Position numbers and translations under genes: made by a program. Shown piece after piece: positions 26,171-33,866 of a stretch of DNA of 64,000 bases (its first letter is position 1; each line of letters starts with the position of its first letter). The stretch is from Butyribacter intestini (GTDB lineage Bacteria > Bacillota > Clostridia > Lachnospirales > Lachnospiraceae), in assembly GCA_001414325.1 (NCBI GenBank), contig LLKB01000005.1, forward strand, positions 1,112,441 through 1,176,440. Reading direction: 5' to 3'. Under the pieces are notes generated by a model. The model was not told where the DNA came from. It saw nothing but the letters and a program-made list of their open reading frames with translations, and made no database searches.

Positions 26171-27049
26171 TCACATAATCTTTCTTAACTCACTGTAATC
26201 CCTGTCGGGATTTTTTTTCTCAGACATTTTAACAAGTCGCTCTCCTACACTTTTATATATCTTAAGTGCGTCCGTGCCCTCAAGTGCTTCCATGTGTTTT
26301 TTAACAGTTCCTGTATCATTTCTTATAACAGGACCCGTGAGAGCTTCTAAAGTTCCATTTTCAATCACGGATTTAACATTTCCCATTGTCAATGGACCTA
26401 AAAGAGAAACTGCATCTTCGTCGGTAAATCCGCAGTCTTTTAAAAGCCCAAGTGCAACATCAAAAATTCCGACAACATAATTGCTTGCAAATGCCGCCGC
26501 CGCATGATATTTCACTTTATCAGAAGCTTTTAACATAAAAATCTTATGATGTAATTCATCTCCAAAAAGCTCCTGCATCACCTTTACTGCTTTACTGCTT
26601 CCCTCCATTGTGAGCCTTGCCGTATTTAATTGTCTATATGATGTAAATTTGTCGCTGAACGCATACATAGGATGAATAGAAATCTTTTCTGCCTTTGTTT
26701 TTTCTATTCCTGAAAATATATCAGATGATAATGAACCGCTAAAATGACATATGATTTTTTGGTGCAGATTATAATTTTTAATCTGCTCCCATACTTTTAA
26801 AATAATATCGTCAGGTGTTGTTATACATATAACATCACATTCATTCACAAGTTCTTCCGGTGAAGCATATGCTTTTGAATTTGTAAAAGTCGCTGCAATG
26901 TCAACGCTTTTGCTTGTTCTGCTATAATAACCTTTAATCTTTGCAATGCTGCTGTTTTCACACAGATACTTTCCCATGCTGCAACCGACAGCTCCTGCTC
27001 CTATAAAACCTATATTTATATTACCACCTCCACATTTATCACCATTCAC
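26171..27049 (-). CDS. Rossmann / DUF2520 oxidoreductase, candidate ketopantoate reductase
   Basis: An NAD(P)-binding protein (292 aa): the Rossmann start NIGFIGAGAVGCSMGKYL and a C-terminal DUF2520 helical domain (LKASDKVKYHAAAAFASNYV). It stands directly before panB in the pantothenate cluster, which lacks panE, and proteins of this type (PanG group) can reduce ketopantoate, so that role is likely. The start is unusual. The first in-frame start is a GTG at 27049 without a ribosome site, while a perfect GGAGG (27031-27027) sits 7 bases before an ATA at 27019-27017, exactly where homologues are expected to begin. Confidence 0.82.
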   Translation of the reverse strand: MNGDKCGGGNINIGFIGAGAVGCSMGKYLCENSSIAKIKGYYSRTSKSVDIAATFTNSKAYASPEELVNECDVICITTPDDIILKVWEQIKNYNLHQKIICHFSGSLSSDIFSGIEKTKAEKISIHPMYAFSDKFTSYRQLNTARLTMEGSSKAVKVMQELFGDELHHKIFMLKASDKVKYHAAAAFASNYVVGIFDVALGLLKDCGFTDEDAVSLLGPLTMGNVKSVIENGTLEALTGPVIRNDTGTVKKHMEALEGTDALKIYKSVGERLVKMSEKKNPDRDYSELRKIM

Positions 27050-27222
27050 AATTATGGCATATCAGCTCTTACAGCCGATGCTAATTTGCAAATGACAGTA
27101 ATCTGTATTTTGCAGAGGTCACATTATCCCTGATGCAGTTTCTTTTCATTCTATATCCGAATACCGCTCGCAAATGAGATAATAGCACAATCTAAGGTGC
27201 ATTGCAAGTGTGGATGAAGTTT

Positions 27223-28146
27223 TCACACATACCTGATTTCCACAAGTTTTAGTCCCTTAGCCGGTGCTGTCGGTCCTGCTTCTTTTCTGTCAGCGGATTT
27301 TATTATATCTTCCATCTGCTCCGGTGCTACATTTCCTTTTCCCACTTCAAGAAGTGTTCCGGCGATTATTCGTACCATATTGTAAAGGAAACCGTTTCCA
27401 TTCACCCTTATTTTTATCAGTCTGTTATTTTCCTGTCCTCCATCAACTTTAATATTTGCCAATCTGGTATTTTCCTGTTCTTCATCAACTTTAATATTTA
27501 TCAGTCCGTTATTTTCCTGTTCTTCATCAGCCTTAATATTTACATCATCCGATATTTTTTCACATTCCGTTTTCTTTTCTGCATGATTTTCTCTTTGCAC
27601 TCCACCAAGTTCCATGCCCTCAACTTCCAAACTGTATATTGTCCTTACCGTTGTTTTTACCTGTGCTCCCGCCGAACAAAATCCTGCAAAGTCATGTTCT
27701 CCTATAAACGCTTTGCACGCTTTTTTCATGGCTTCAATATCGAGGTTTCCATAGTCAAAATGTGCCGTGTTTCTGTATTCGGGCAATGGAAATCTTCTAT
27801 TTAATATAGTATATTCATATGTTTTTCTGCACTCCTGATAACGGGGATGAAAATCTCTATCTACTTCCTCTGATTTCTGTATTATTATGTCATCAGGAAG
27901 CCGCTGGTTTAAAGCATAAGAAAATTTTTCTCCGGGGATACGGCTCTCTGTATCAAATACGGCTACATTTCCAAGTGCATGAACTCCCGCATCCGTCCTG
28001 CTCGCCCCTATAACCTCTATCTGTTCCCCTGTAAGTTCAGATATTGCCTTATTTAATTCGCCCTCTATCGTATCAGCATTTGGTTGAATCTGCCATCCAT
28101 GATAATTTGTGCCGTCATAAGCAACTGTTAATTTTATTCGTTTCAT
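27223..28146 (-). CDS. truA: tRNA pseudouridine synthase A, copy 2, with internal repeat insertion
   Basis: A second TruA (307 aa). ASRTDAGVHALGNVAVF holds the catalytic Asp; YDGTNYHGWQIQ and GNGFLYNMVRIIAGTLL are present. Between the strand SLEVEGMEL and the GNGFLYNMVR motif there is an extra, hydrophilic segment of about 70 residues, much of it three 14-residue tandem repeats of the type NIKVDEEQENNRLI. The start is set at the ATG 28146 (GGAG site, 6-base gap) rather than 28158. It lies upstream of the pan cluster and is not closely similar to copy 1. Confidence 0.9.
   Translation of the reverse strand: MKRIKLTVAYDGTNYHGWQIQPNADTIEGELNKAISELTGEQIEVIGASRTDAGVHALGNVAVFDTESRIPGEKFSYALNQRLPDDIIIQKSEEVDRDFHPRYQECRKTYEYTILNRRFPLPEYRNTAHFDYGNLDIEAMKKACKAFIGEHDFAGFCSAGAQVKTTVRTIYSLEVEGMELGGVQRENHAEKKTECEKISDDVNIKADEEQENNGLINIKVDEEQENTRLANIKVDGGQENNRLIKIRVNGNGFLYNMVRIIAGTLLEVGKGNVAPEQMEDIIKSADRKEAGPTAPAKGLKLVEIRYV
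27405..27530 (-). repeat. 42-bp tandem repeat, three units, inside truA copy 2
   Basis: Three in-frame 42-base units (27405-27446, 27447-27488, 27489-27530), each around TATTTTCCTGTTCTTCATCA on the plus strand. They encode 14-residue repeats NIK(A/V)D(E/G)(E/G)QEN(N/T). A partial fourth unit follows at 27531. Confidence 0.85.
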
Positions 28147-28249
28147 TGTATTCTCCAAATTTTATACCATTATATTCTACTTAATCTCATTATTTTATGT
28201 ACTTTAAGTAAAGTATAATAGCATCTACCCCTAAAAACAACCAAAAAAT

Positions 28250-28306
28250 ATAGTTATACTCTACTTAATCTATTGTTTTCAACAAGATTAAGTATAATAT
28301 AACTAT
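28250..28306. repeat. Inverted repeat with 22-base arms
   Basis: 28250-28271 (beginning ATAGTTATACTC) and 28285-28306 pair at 20 of 22 positions around a 13-base loop. A third related run, ATTAAGTAGAATATAATGG on the minus strand, lies just left of it (about 28160-28180). It could form a hairpin at the 5' end of the truA transcript or be an element end. Confidence 0.65.
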
Positions 28307-28319
28307 CAATTCAACCATA

Positions 28320-28355
28320 CAAATATTCGCAATCCACTCTGCTACTTACTCATAA
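28320..28355. repeat. 36-bp dispersed repeat, copy 2
   Basis: Matches 7576-7611 at 30 of 36 positions, with the core AATCCACTCTGCT shared with 38383-38408. Confidence 0.55.
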
Positions 28356-28420
28356 CGCCATTAATAACTATCACAGCATATCAAAAATGGTCTTGTACCC
28401 CTAAATTCCCACCCACTACT

Positions 28421-28465
28421 TATTATTTTACGCAATAGAAGTAGTAAACTTTCTTAATAGGGTTA
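28421..28465. repeat. 45-bp dispersed repeat, copy 1
   Basis: A degenerate unit TTATTTTACGCAATAGAAGT...AACTTTCTTAATA also found at about 37250-37297 and 48588-48632, all in intergenic DNA. Confidence 0.5.
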
Positions 28466-28496
28466 AACAATTATATATTCCTCTCCCCAATACACA

Positions 28497-28764
28497 GCTA
28501 AAAATGAAGATTATTATTCTGACCGAACATTGTTTGCGAAACTATCATAACACATGACTAAATTGTGCAAATATAACAAATAATGTTAGCAGTGCACTCT
28601 GTCCACCGTCAGCACTTAGTTAGCGTCTTTTGCTAACTTAGTACTGTTACGAGTGACAGGTAGCGAAAGCGTGCCTGCGGTATTATTTGTTATAGATACA
28701 CAATTAACATATCATATAATTAGTTTCGCATATATATAACAGAATAATAATCTTCATTTTTAGC
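28497..28764. mobile_element. 268-bp palindromic element (MITE-like)
   Basis: Perfect 25-bp terminal inverted repeats (28497-28521 and 28740-28764, starting GCTAAAAATGAAGATT). Inner segments are also inverted: GCGAAACTA near 28533 against its complement near 28721, ATAACAAATAATG against its complement, and a central CAGCACT/AGTACTG-type hairpin with TTAGC/GCTAA. There is no ORF. The whole unit is one long imperfect palindrome. A partial relative lies at 31685-31731. Confidence 0.75.
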
Positions 28765-28788
28765 GTCCGTATATCATATCACATCCCC

Positions 28789-29097
28789 CTACCACCATTT
28801 ATCAAATGCATCCTTTGGCATATGCGAAAACACCATATCAGCTCCAGCCATGCACATCGCAAAGAAAACTATCATTATCAATATGACAACCGCCGCAAAA
28901 TCATATGTGCCCGATTTTTCAGGGGCAAAAAAACTGTAATATAATATCTCACCGCCGAGAACAATAAGTATCAAAGGCCAGAGATGAAATATAAGCATAT
29001 AGTTTAGCACACCACCAAATATATGTATCAGAAACAATATTCCAAATACCACGAGTGAAATTCCTAATGTAATCGTACCTATTCTGCGCTGTCTCAT
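28789..29097 (-). CDS. Small membrane protein (LiaI/LiaF-transmembrane-like)
   Basis: A 102-aa protein with three hydrophobic segments (about 7-27, 32-50, 66-88) and the GISLVVFGILFLIHIFGG / LWPLILIVLGGEIL pattern of LiaI-LiaF-type and DUF5668-type envelope proteins. Its ATG overlaps the stop of the upstream gene (ATGA). It is the last gene of an operon led by an ECF sigma factor, so envelope stress response is a likely context. Confidence 0.7.
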   Translation of the reverse strand: MRQRRIGTITLGISLVVFGILFLIHIFGGVLNYMLIFHLWPLILIVLGGEILYYSFFAPEKSGTYDFAAVVILIMIVFFAMCMAGADMVFSHMPKDAFDKWW

Positions 29098-29648
29098 TTG
29101 TCATCTCTCCCCTCAAAATACTTTTCATTTTCATCAAATTCTATTTCCTGCTTTTTTCCGGCTATCATTCTGAGTCCGACAGCTATTATAACAAACGCAA
29201 CAATAAACTGTGGTATATAATGAAGTAAAAATTGGTTTATTTCATATGATATATATATTCCCATTCCTGCAAGTGCCGAAACAACACTGTTGCACAACAT
29301 ATATATGCCAAAACATATTAAAACTATTGCTAAAATCTTTCTTCCTTTACCCTTTGGTAGCTTTGACAGACAATCCAAGTTATCTCCCCAGATATAAGCA
29401 TCTTCAAGCATTACAAATTCTTCATCAGGCATTGAATTTTTGTTCATAGCATCAAAAAATGCATAGAACCATACAATTATTGCACCAAGTGAAAGTACGC
29501 TAAGATACAGCCAGTGCGAAACAATAAAAATCCCAAAAAATACTGTCATAAGGCTGACGCCCTGTTTAAAAAATCCCAAAAACATCTGTCCCGCTCCCGG
29601 CATACACGAAAAACAGAATGTCAAAAACTTATTTCTTTTATGTGTCAT
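29094..29648 (-). CDS. Multi-pass membrane protein (TM2-like start)
   Basis: About 184 aa when started at the ATG 29648 (GAGGA ribosome site 5 bases before); a longer frame upstream has no site. The N-terminus KRNKFLTFCFSCMPGAGQMF and LGFFKQG matches TM2-type helical hairpins, followed by DAYIWGDNLDCLSKLPKGKGRK and three more hydrophobic segments. It is third in the sigma operon. Function unknown; probably part of an envelope response. Confidence 0.75.
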   Translation of the reverse strand: MTHKRNKFLTFCFSCMPGAGQMFLGFFKQGVSLMTVFFGIFIVSHWLYLSVLSLGAIIVWFYAFFDAMNKNSMPDEEFVMLEDAYIWGDNLDCLSKLPKGKGRKILAIVLICFGIYMLCNSVVSALAGMGIYISYEINQFLLHYIPQFIVAFVIIAVGLRMIAGKKQEIEFDENEKYFEGRDDK

Positions 29649-29759
29649 ATTAATCCTCACTTCTACACACTTTTTGCATATCAGATTTGTGTCAAGTGTG
29701 CACAGACACAAATCTTGTGTGTGAAAAATATTATTTTTCACACTATCCTCCATACTATA

Positions 29760-30329
29760 CTACTTTTTAATCCGCAAAAAACTCCGCAGACTATTAAAAA
29801 CCCTATTTATACTAAAACTTTCTCTCCCACTGTTTTCCCTATTTTTTTCTATAAATTTTTTCCTGTCTTTCTCCTGCTTTTTTTTCATTTCTGACTGTTT
29901 TTTATCATACTTTGACTTTTCTTCCATAACATTTTTAGTATCACCTATCCCAAGCCCTGTATTTGCATTTTGTCCGACTTGTTCAATTATCGGCACTGTC
30001 TCTGCCGGATTTCTTAAATATGAACCATTTGAAAAACTAACGGTAACTAAAATGCCGAGTGCCATGCACATCCCAAGTGCGACTCTTGTGCAATACCCGT
30101 AATATTCTTTTCGCCTGTCATGCCCTGTCGGTATTTTCTCTGCTTTCTCCAAAATCCCAGCCGTAACCCCACGCGGCAGCTTTATCATCTCTGTTTCAGG
30201 TATTCCTGTTGCAAACCTGCCTGCACAATATTCACATTTTGCAATATGGGTGAGCATATTTATTTCTTCGTACTGCTCCATATCATGCATATAATATTTT
30301 TTAATCTGCTCATCGGTTATATGTGCCAT
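29760..30329 (-). CDS. Putative anti-sigma factor (zinc-finger type)
   Basis: A 189-aa protein started at ATG 30329 behind AGGAGG. The N-terminal region has THIAKCEYCAGRFATG, the HxxxCxxC zinc anti-sigma (ZAS-like) motif, then one membrane segment (VALGMCMALGILVTVSFSNG) and a very Lys/Glu-rich extracytoplasmic tail. It follows the ECF sigma gene, the usual order for a sigma and its membrane-bound antagonist. The tail does not resemble a known sensor domain. Confidence 0.8.
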   Translation of the reverse strand: MAHITDEQIKKYYMHDMEQYEEINMLTHIAKCEYCAGRFATGIPETEMIKLPRGVTAGILEKAEKIPTGHDRRKEYYGYCTRVALGMCMALGILVTVSFSNGSYLRNPAETVPIIEQVGQNANTGLGIGDTKNVMEEKSKYDKKQSEMKKKQEKDRKKFIEKNRENSGRESFSINRVFNSLRSFLRIKK

Positions 30330-30365
30330 AATAAACCTCCTTTCCAACTGCACGGCTCATCGCTA

Positions 30366-30884
30366 TTATTCATGCCTTTTTTCCAATTTTTTCTGAAGCA
30401 TCTTTTTCGACCTTAAAATCTGTGTCTGTATTGTTTTAAGCTTGACACCTCGATTTTTTGAAATCTCTTTTGCCGTTTTGTCGCAGCAATAAAATTCATA
30501 GGCAACCTCATCATAGGGAGGTTTAAGAGTACGGCAGGCATTGCTGAGCTCCTCGTTTATCTCCTTTTCCAAAAAAGACTCCTCAAGAGATGAAACCGTA
30601 CCGACATTACTTTCTAATATGCCATCTTCAGTCGGCATCTCTTTTCGTCTTTTTGATTTGAGAAAATCAAGACATTTGTTTGTAGCTATTTTCGTCAAAA
30701 AAGCCTTTTCATTCTGACCGTCAAACCGGTCAAGCACTTTATAATATGTAAGAAATGTTTCCTGTGTCATATCCTGTGCATCAAAATAATCTCCCAACAT
30801 ACGGTAACAGATTGAAAATATAAGTTTTTCATATTGTTCCATAGCTTTTTCTAGCTGTACCATATGTCTGGTACTGTCCGCCAA
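30366..30884 (-). CDS. RNA polymerase ECF sigma factor
   Basis: A 172-aa sigma-70 family protein: region 2 (MLGDYFDAQDMTQETFLTYYKVLDRFD) and region 4 (LKPPYDEVAYEFYCCDKTAK, then KTIQTQILRSKKML). The best start is a TTG at 30884 with GGAGG 9 bases upstream; the ATG seven codons later lacks a site. It heads an operon with the anti-sigma factor and two membrane proteins and should direct a set of envelope genes, likely including its own operon. Confidence 0.88.
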   Translation of the reverse strand: MADSTRHMVQLEKAMEQYEKLIFSICYRMLGDYFDAQDMTQETFLTYYKVLDRFDGQNEKAFLTKIATNKCLDFLKSKRRKEMPTEDGILESNVGTVSSLEESFLEKEINEELSNACRTLKPPYDEVAYEFYCCDKTAKEISKNRGVKLKTIQTQILRSKKMLQKKLEKRHE

Positions 30885-31009
30885 GTCTCATCACCTCCCA
30901 TTTTTCTCTTTTCATTATACTTAAACGAATGAAATTTACAAAAGTCTTCAAAAAAATGCAAAAAAATATACAGAATTAAAATTTTTTTCAATTCTGTATA
31001 TTTTCAATA

Positions 31010-31648
31010 TTATTTTCCCAAGAAAATTATTTTCTTATTAGACCATATAGAATTATTTTCATACTCAAGTTCTATATCTTTCATTTTAGCTTCTTTTGGG
31101 ACTTCATATGTAATACTGCCGCTTATCTCTCGTCCCCCTGAAACTTCCTGCAACAAAAAGCTTTCATCTGAACCGTCAAGATATTCCTGATCATATTTTT
31201 TGTTATTCACATAACAGCCAAATGACCCAGGATAACTGTCTGAGTTTCCTGTATTTTTAAATGTAAAATAAAATTTAACATATTTATAACCATCTTTTGG
31301 CTGTATAAACTGATTGTTTGATTTGTATTTCTCCGCACCCATATATGCAATCTCAAAATCCCCAAACTCTACCACATCACCGGGATGAAACCTGTTATCA
31401 TCCGTTTTGCCATTGTTTTTACTGCTTTTATTACTTTTTTTCTTATTGCTGTTTTTGTCTTTTGAACTGCTTTTGTTCTTCTTTTTATCTTTAGATGTAC
31501 TTCCTGAACTTTCAGTTACACTTCCTACTTTTTTTGACTCATCTTTCGTATCATCATTCCCGGAATTTGATGCCGCCGCAATTATAAACACCGCTATAAC
31601 TACGATAACTATCCACTTGCCTTTTCCTTTTTTCCCTGTCGTTCTCAT
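31010..31648 (-). CDS. Membrane-anchored DUF4352 protein
   Basis: 212 aa: Lys-rich start, one hydrophobic anchor (KWIVIVVIAVFIIAAAS), a long Ser/Lys/Asn linker (about 40-80) and a C-terminal DUF4352 immunoglobulin-like domain (FGDFEIAYMGAEKYKS, YKYVKFYFTFKNTGNS, GSITYEVP). Such proteins sit outside the membrane, role mostly unknown. It is monocistronic between the sigma operon and the kinase gene. The repeated Lys/Ser codons make a spurious Leu/Phe-rich frame on the other strand. Confidence 0.82.
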   Translation of the reverse strand: MRTTGKKGKGKWIVIVVIAVFIIAAASNSGNDDTKDESKKVGSVTESSGSTSKDKKKNKSSSKDKNSNKKKSNKSSKNNGKTDDNRFHPGDVVEFGDFEIAYMGAEKYKSNNQFIQPKDGYKYVKFYFTFKNTGNSDSYPGSFGCYVNNKKYDQEYLDGSDESFLLQEVSGGREISGSITYEVPKEAKMKDIELEYENNSIWSNKKIIFLGK

Positions 31649-31958
31649 AGAAATCTTCTCCTTTTCATGTAATTATCATTTAGGCGTTTGCGAAACTATC
31701 ATAAATCTTGATTAAATTGTGTAAATATAGCACAACATATAGTTAGTTCTGCAACCACTTATGATTAATAACTTTTATCTATCAAGCTATTTTATTTTAC
31801 ATAAAGAAATTTCTATTTTGGTGTGCCGGCAGCATACATTTTCAGGCATTTTTAATTTTTATACAATGAATAGGCAATATTAAATAACTATGCAATAAAC
31901 AGGCATCTGTTATAACCAAACACATTTTGAAAACATTAACTACCAATAAACACCAGCA
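31649..31958. other. Intergenic region with a partial repeat
   Basis: About 310 bases between two leftward genes. It contains the leader of the DUF4352 gene and a 47-base partial relative (31685-31731) of the palindromic element at 28.5 kb. No gene was seen in the rest. Confidence 0.6.
31685..31731. repeat. Partial relative of the 28.5-kb palindromic element
   Basis: GTTTGCGAAACTATCATAA followed by TAAATTGTG.AAATATA is shared with 28531-28577, with a few substitutions. The ends of the element are missing. Confidence 0.65.
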
Positions 31959-33116
31959 TCATTTAACGATTGTCTTCATATATTCTTCAATCTGTATTCC
32001 TGCATAGAAAATCATAATACTTAAGATAACTCTTGAAAACATCTTTACAACACTATCCATATCTTTATAAATCGGCATCCTGTTATACCAGTTTTTATAA
32101 TTTCCTGCTATTACTACAGTTGAAAATACATACATAAACGCCGCAGCACATTCATACATAACAGCCTGCGTATTTCCCTTGCATTTCTCAAATCCTACAG
32201 CCATCACTGTTACCAGAAATACATAAACGCACACTCCCAGTATCTTTTTCCACAAAGCTCCACTTCTAAATCCCGGCATTTTTGAATAATCATAATCCTT
32301 TTTTACGGATGCTGTATCCTGTTTACCCGTGGTTTTATAGGCACTGTTTGTAAATTTGACCGCATTTTCATTTAATTTCGCATCATAATGTATGTAATTT
32401 TTCATAAGTTCTTTATATGCCTGACAAGCCGTCTGAAACCTGTTTTCGGGTGATATATTTATACATTTTTGTATAAATTCCTTATAATCATAACATATAC
32501 ATTTATTTCCCTCAGGCATTTTTCCCGTAAGCATTTCATGAAAAACGACACCAACAGAATATATGTCACTCCGTATATCAGTCTGCATAAATCCAAACTG
32601 CTCCGGTGCCGCATATCCCGCCGTTCCCAAAACCGTTGTATCTTTTGTTCTGCCCTCTTTCGTTTTCCTTGAAATCCCAAAATCTATCAATTTAACTACA
32701 TTATCACTTGAAATCAGTATATTTTTAGGTGTTATATCCCTGTGAACAATATTTACTTTCTCAAGTTCAGATAAAACTTCAAAAAGCTGACAAGTATATT
32801 CTAAGGCATCTTCTTTTGTTATATTTTTATTTTCAATCTTGTCCGCAAGAATATCTCCGCTTATATATTCCTCGATAACAACAGCTTTATTTTCAATCTC
32901 AATAATATTTTTTACTGCTGCCAGATGCCTGTTTTTTATATATTGGAGACTCTCATATATTGAAATATTCTCAATTTCTATCTCTTTTAAAACAAATATT
33001 TTATTAGAATTTTTCTGCCTGACAAGCCATGTTTTTCTATCATTATTTTCACCAAACAGTGCAATTTTCTCATATTGCTCATTTAAAAGTGCTGTTTTCA
33101 GATTTATATTTTCCAT
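31959..33116 (-). CDS. Ser/Thr protein kinase with C-terminal membrane domain
   Basis: A 385-aa Hanks-type kinase: catalytic Lys44 (VLKEIE), HRD at 125-127 with Lys131 and Asn132 (HRDITPKNIL), DFG at 145-147, activation loop TTVLGTAGYAAPEQFG with APE at 170-172. After the kinase core (to about 255) a linker leads to three or four hydrophobic segments (about 290-385) without PASTA repeats. It is divergent from an HTH gene 185 bases away, a pairing that suggests a signalling unit. All catalytic residues are intact. Confidence 0.9.
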   Translation of the reverse strand: MENINLKTALLNEQYEKIALFGENNDRKTWLVRQKNSNKIFVLKEIEIENISIYESLQYIKNRHLAAVKNIIEIENKAVVIEEYISGDILADKIENKNITKEDALEYTCQLFEVLSELEKVNIVHRDITPKNILISSDNVVKLIDFGISRKTKEGRTKDTTVLGTAGYAAPEQFGFMQTDIRSDIYSVGVVFHEMLTGKMPEGNKCICYDYKEFIQKCINISPENRFQTACQAYKELMKNYIHYDAKLNENAVKFTNSAYKTTGKQDTASVKKDYDYSKMPGFRSGALWKKILGVCVYVFLVTVMAVGFEKCKGNTQAVMYECAAAFMYVFSTVVIAGNYKNWYNRMPIYKDMDSVVKMFSRVILSIMIFYAGIQIEEYMKTIVK

Positions 33117-33301
33117 AATTCTCCTTATTTTATCTTACAAATATTTATAGCCACGGATATTCGTGGTACTTATGTTAAATATGGTATCATTTAATAAATT
33201 CAGATGCAACATTGTAAAAATAAGTTTACAAGCAACTCCAATTAAATTATTATATGATGTAAGTGTCAAAAGCAAACATTTCATTTTGGGAGATAACATA
33301 T

Positions 33302-33730
33302 ATGAAAAATTATAAAAAAACCGATAAATTATTGGATATATTAAAAAAATCGCCTACCGTAGACGATTATATAGAAAATGAGAACGACAATCTTGTAAAC
33401 ATGACTCTCTCGGAATATTTGAATAAAATACTTTCTGACAGAAAACTAAAAACAAGTGACCTCGTAAAACTGACGGGACTTGACCGAACATATACATACC
33501 AGATAATGTCAGGCAGAAAAAAACCGTCCAGAGATAAAGTTATCGCCATCTGTTTTGCACTTAATATGTCATTTGAAGATACCCAGCAGCTTTTAAAAGC
33601 CACCGGGTACCCTATTTTGTACGCCCGTTTCCAGCGTGACAGCATAATCATATTTGCATTGCAGCACAACGCATCTCTTACAGATACAAATGAACTTTTG
33701 TATGATTATAATTTTGATACGCTAACTTGA
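33302..33730 (+). CDS. Helix-turn-helix (XRE-like) protein
   Basis: A 142-aa cytosolic protein started at ATG 33302 (GGGAG site). The centre (about 36-95) is an XRE-like HTH: LSEYLNKILSDRKLKTSDLV, GLDRTYTYQIMSGRKKPSRD, KVIAICFALNMSFEDTQQLL. It is divergent from the Ser/Thr kinase gene. It may be that kinase's substrate or partner, or regulate it; this is inference from location only. Confidence 0.8.
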   Translation: MKNYKKTDKLLDILKKSPTVDDYIENENDNLVNMTLSEYLNKILSDRKLKTSDLVKLTGLDRTYTYQIMSGRKKPSRDKVIAICFALNMSFEDTQQLLKATGYPILYARFQRDSIIIFALQHNASLTDTNELLYDYNFDTLT

Positions 33731-33866
33731 AATACTAATCTGCAAGCTTAAGGCTTATTGCTGCCTTGACAACTTTGCCATTTTTTACTTTAATAAAATT
33801 ATCATAATCCTTATATCAGACTAATTTTTTGTCAAATTATTTCTTGGTTGCCTTGTATATCCACTT

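Larger units (their letters stand above)
28147..28788. other. Repeat-rich intergenic region
   Basis: About 640 bases without a coding gene. It contains a 22-bp-arm inverted repeat (28250-28306), a 36-bp dispersed repeat (28320-28355), a 45-base dispersed repeat (about 28421-28465) and a 268-bp palindromic element (28497-28764). The membrane gene operon ends at its right edge. Confidence 0.75.

Noticed and set aside
31407..31715. Leu/Phe-rich rightward frame
   Set aside because: It is the complement of the Lys/Ser-rich linker of the DUF4352 gene.
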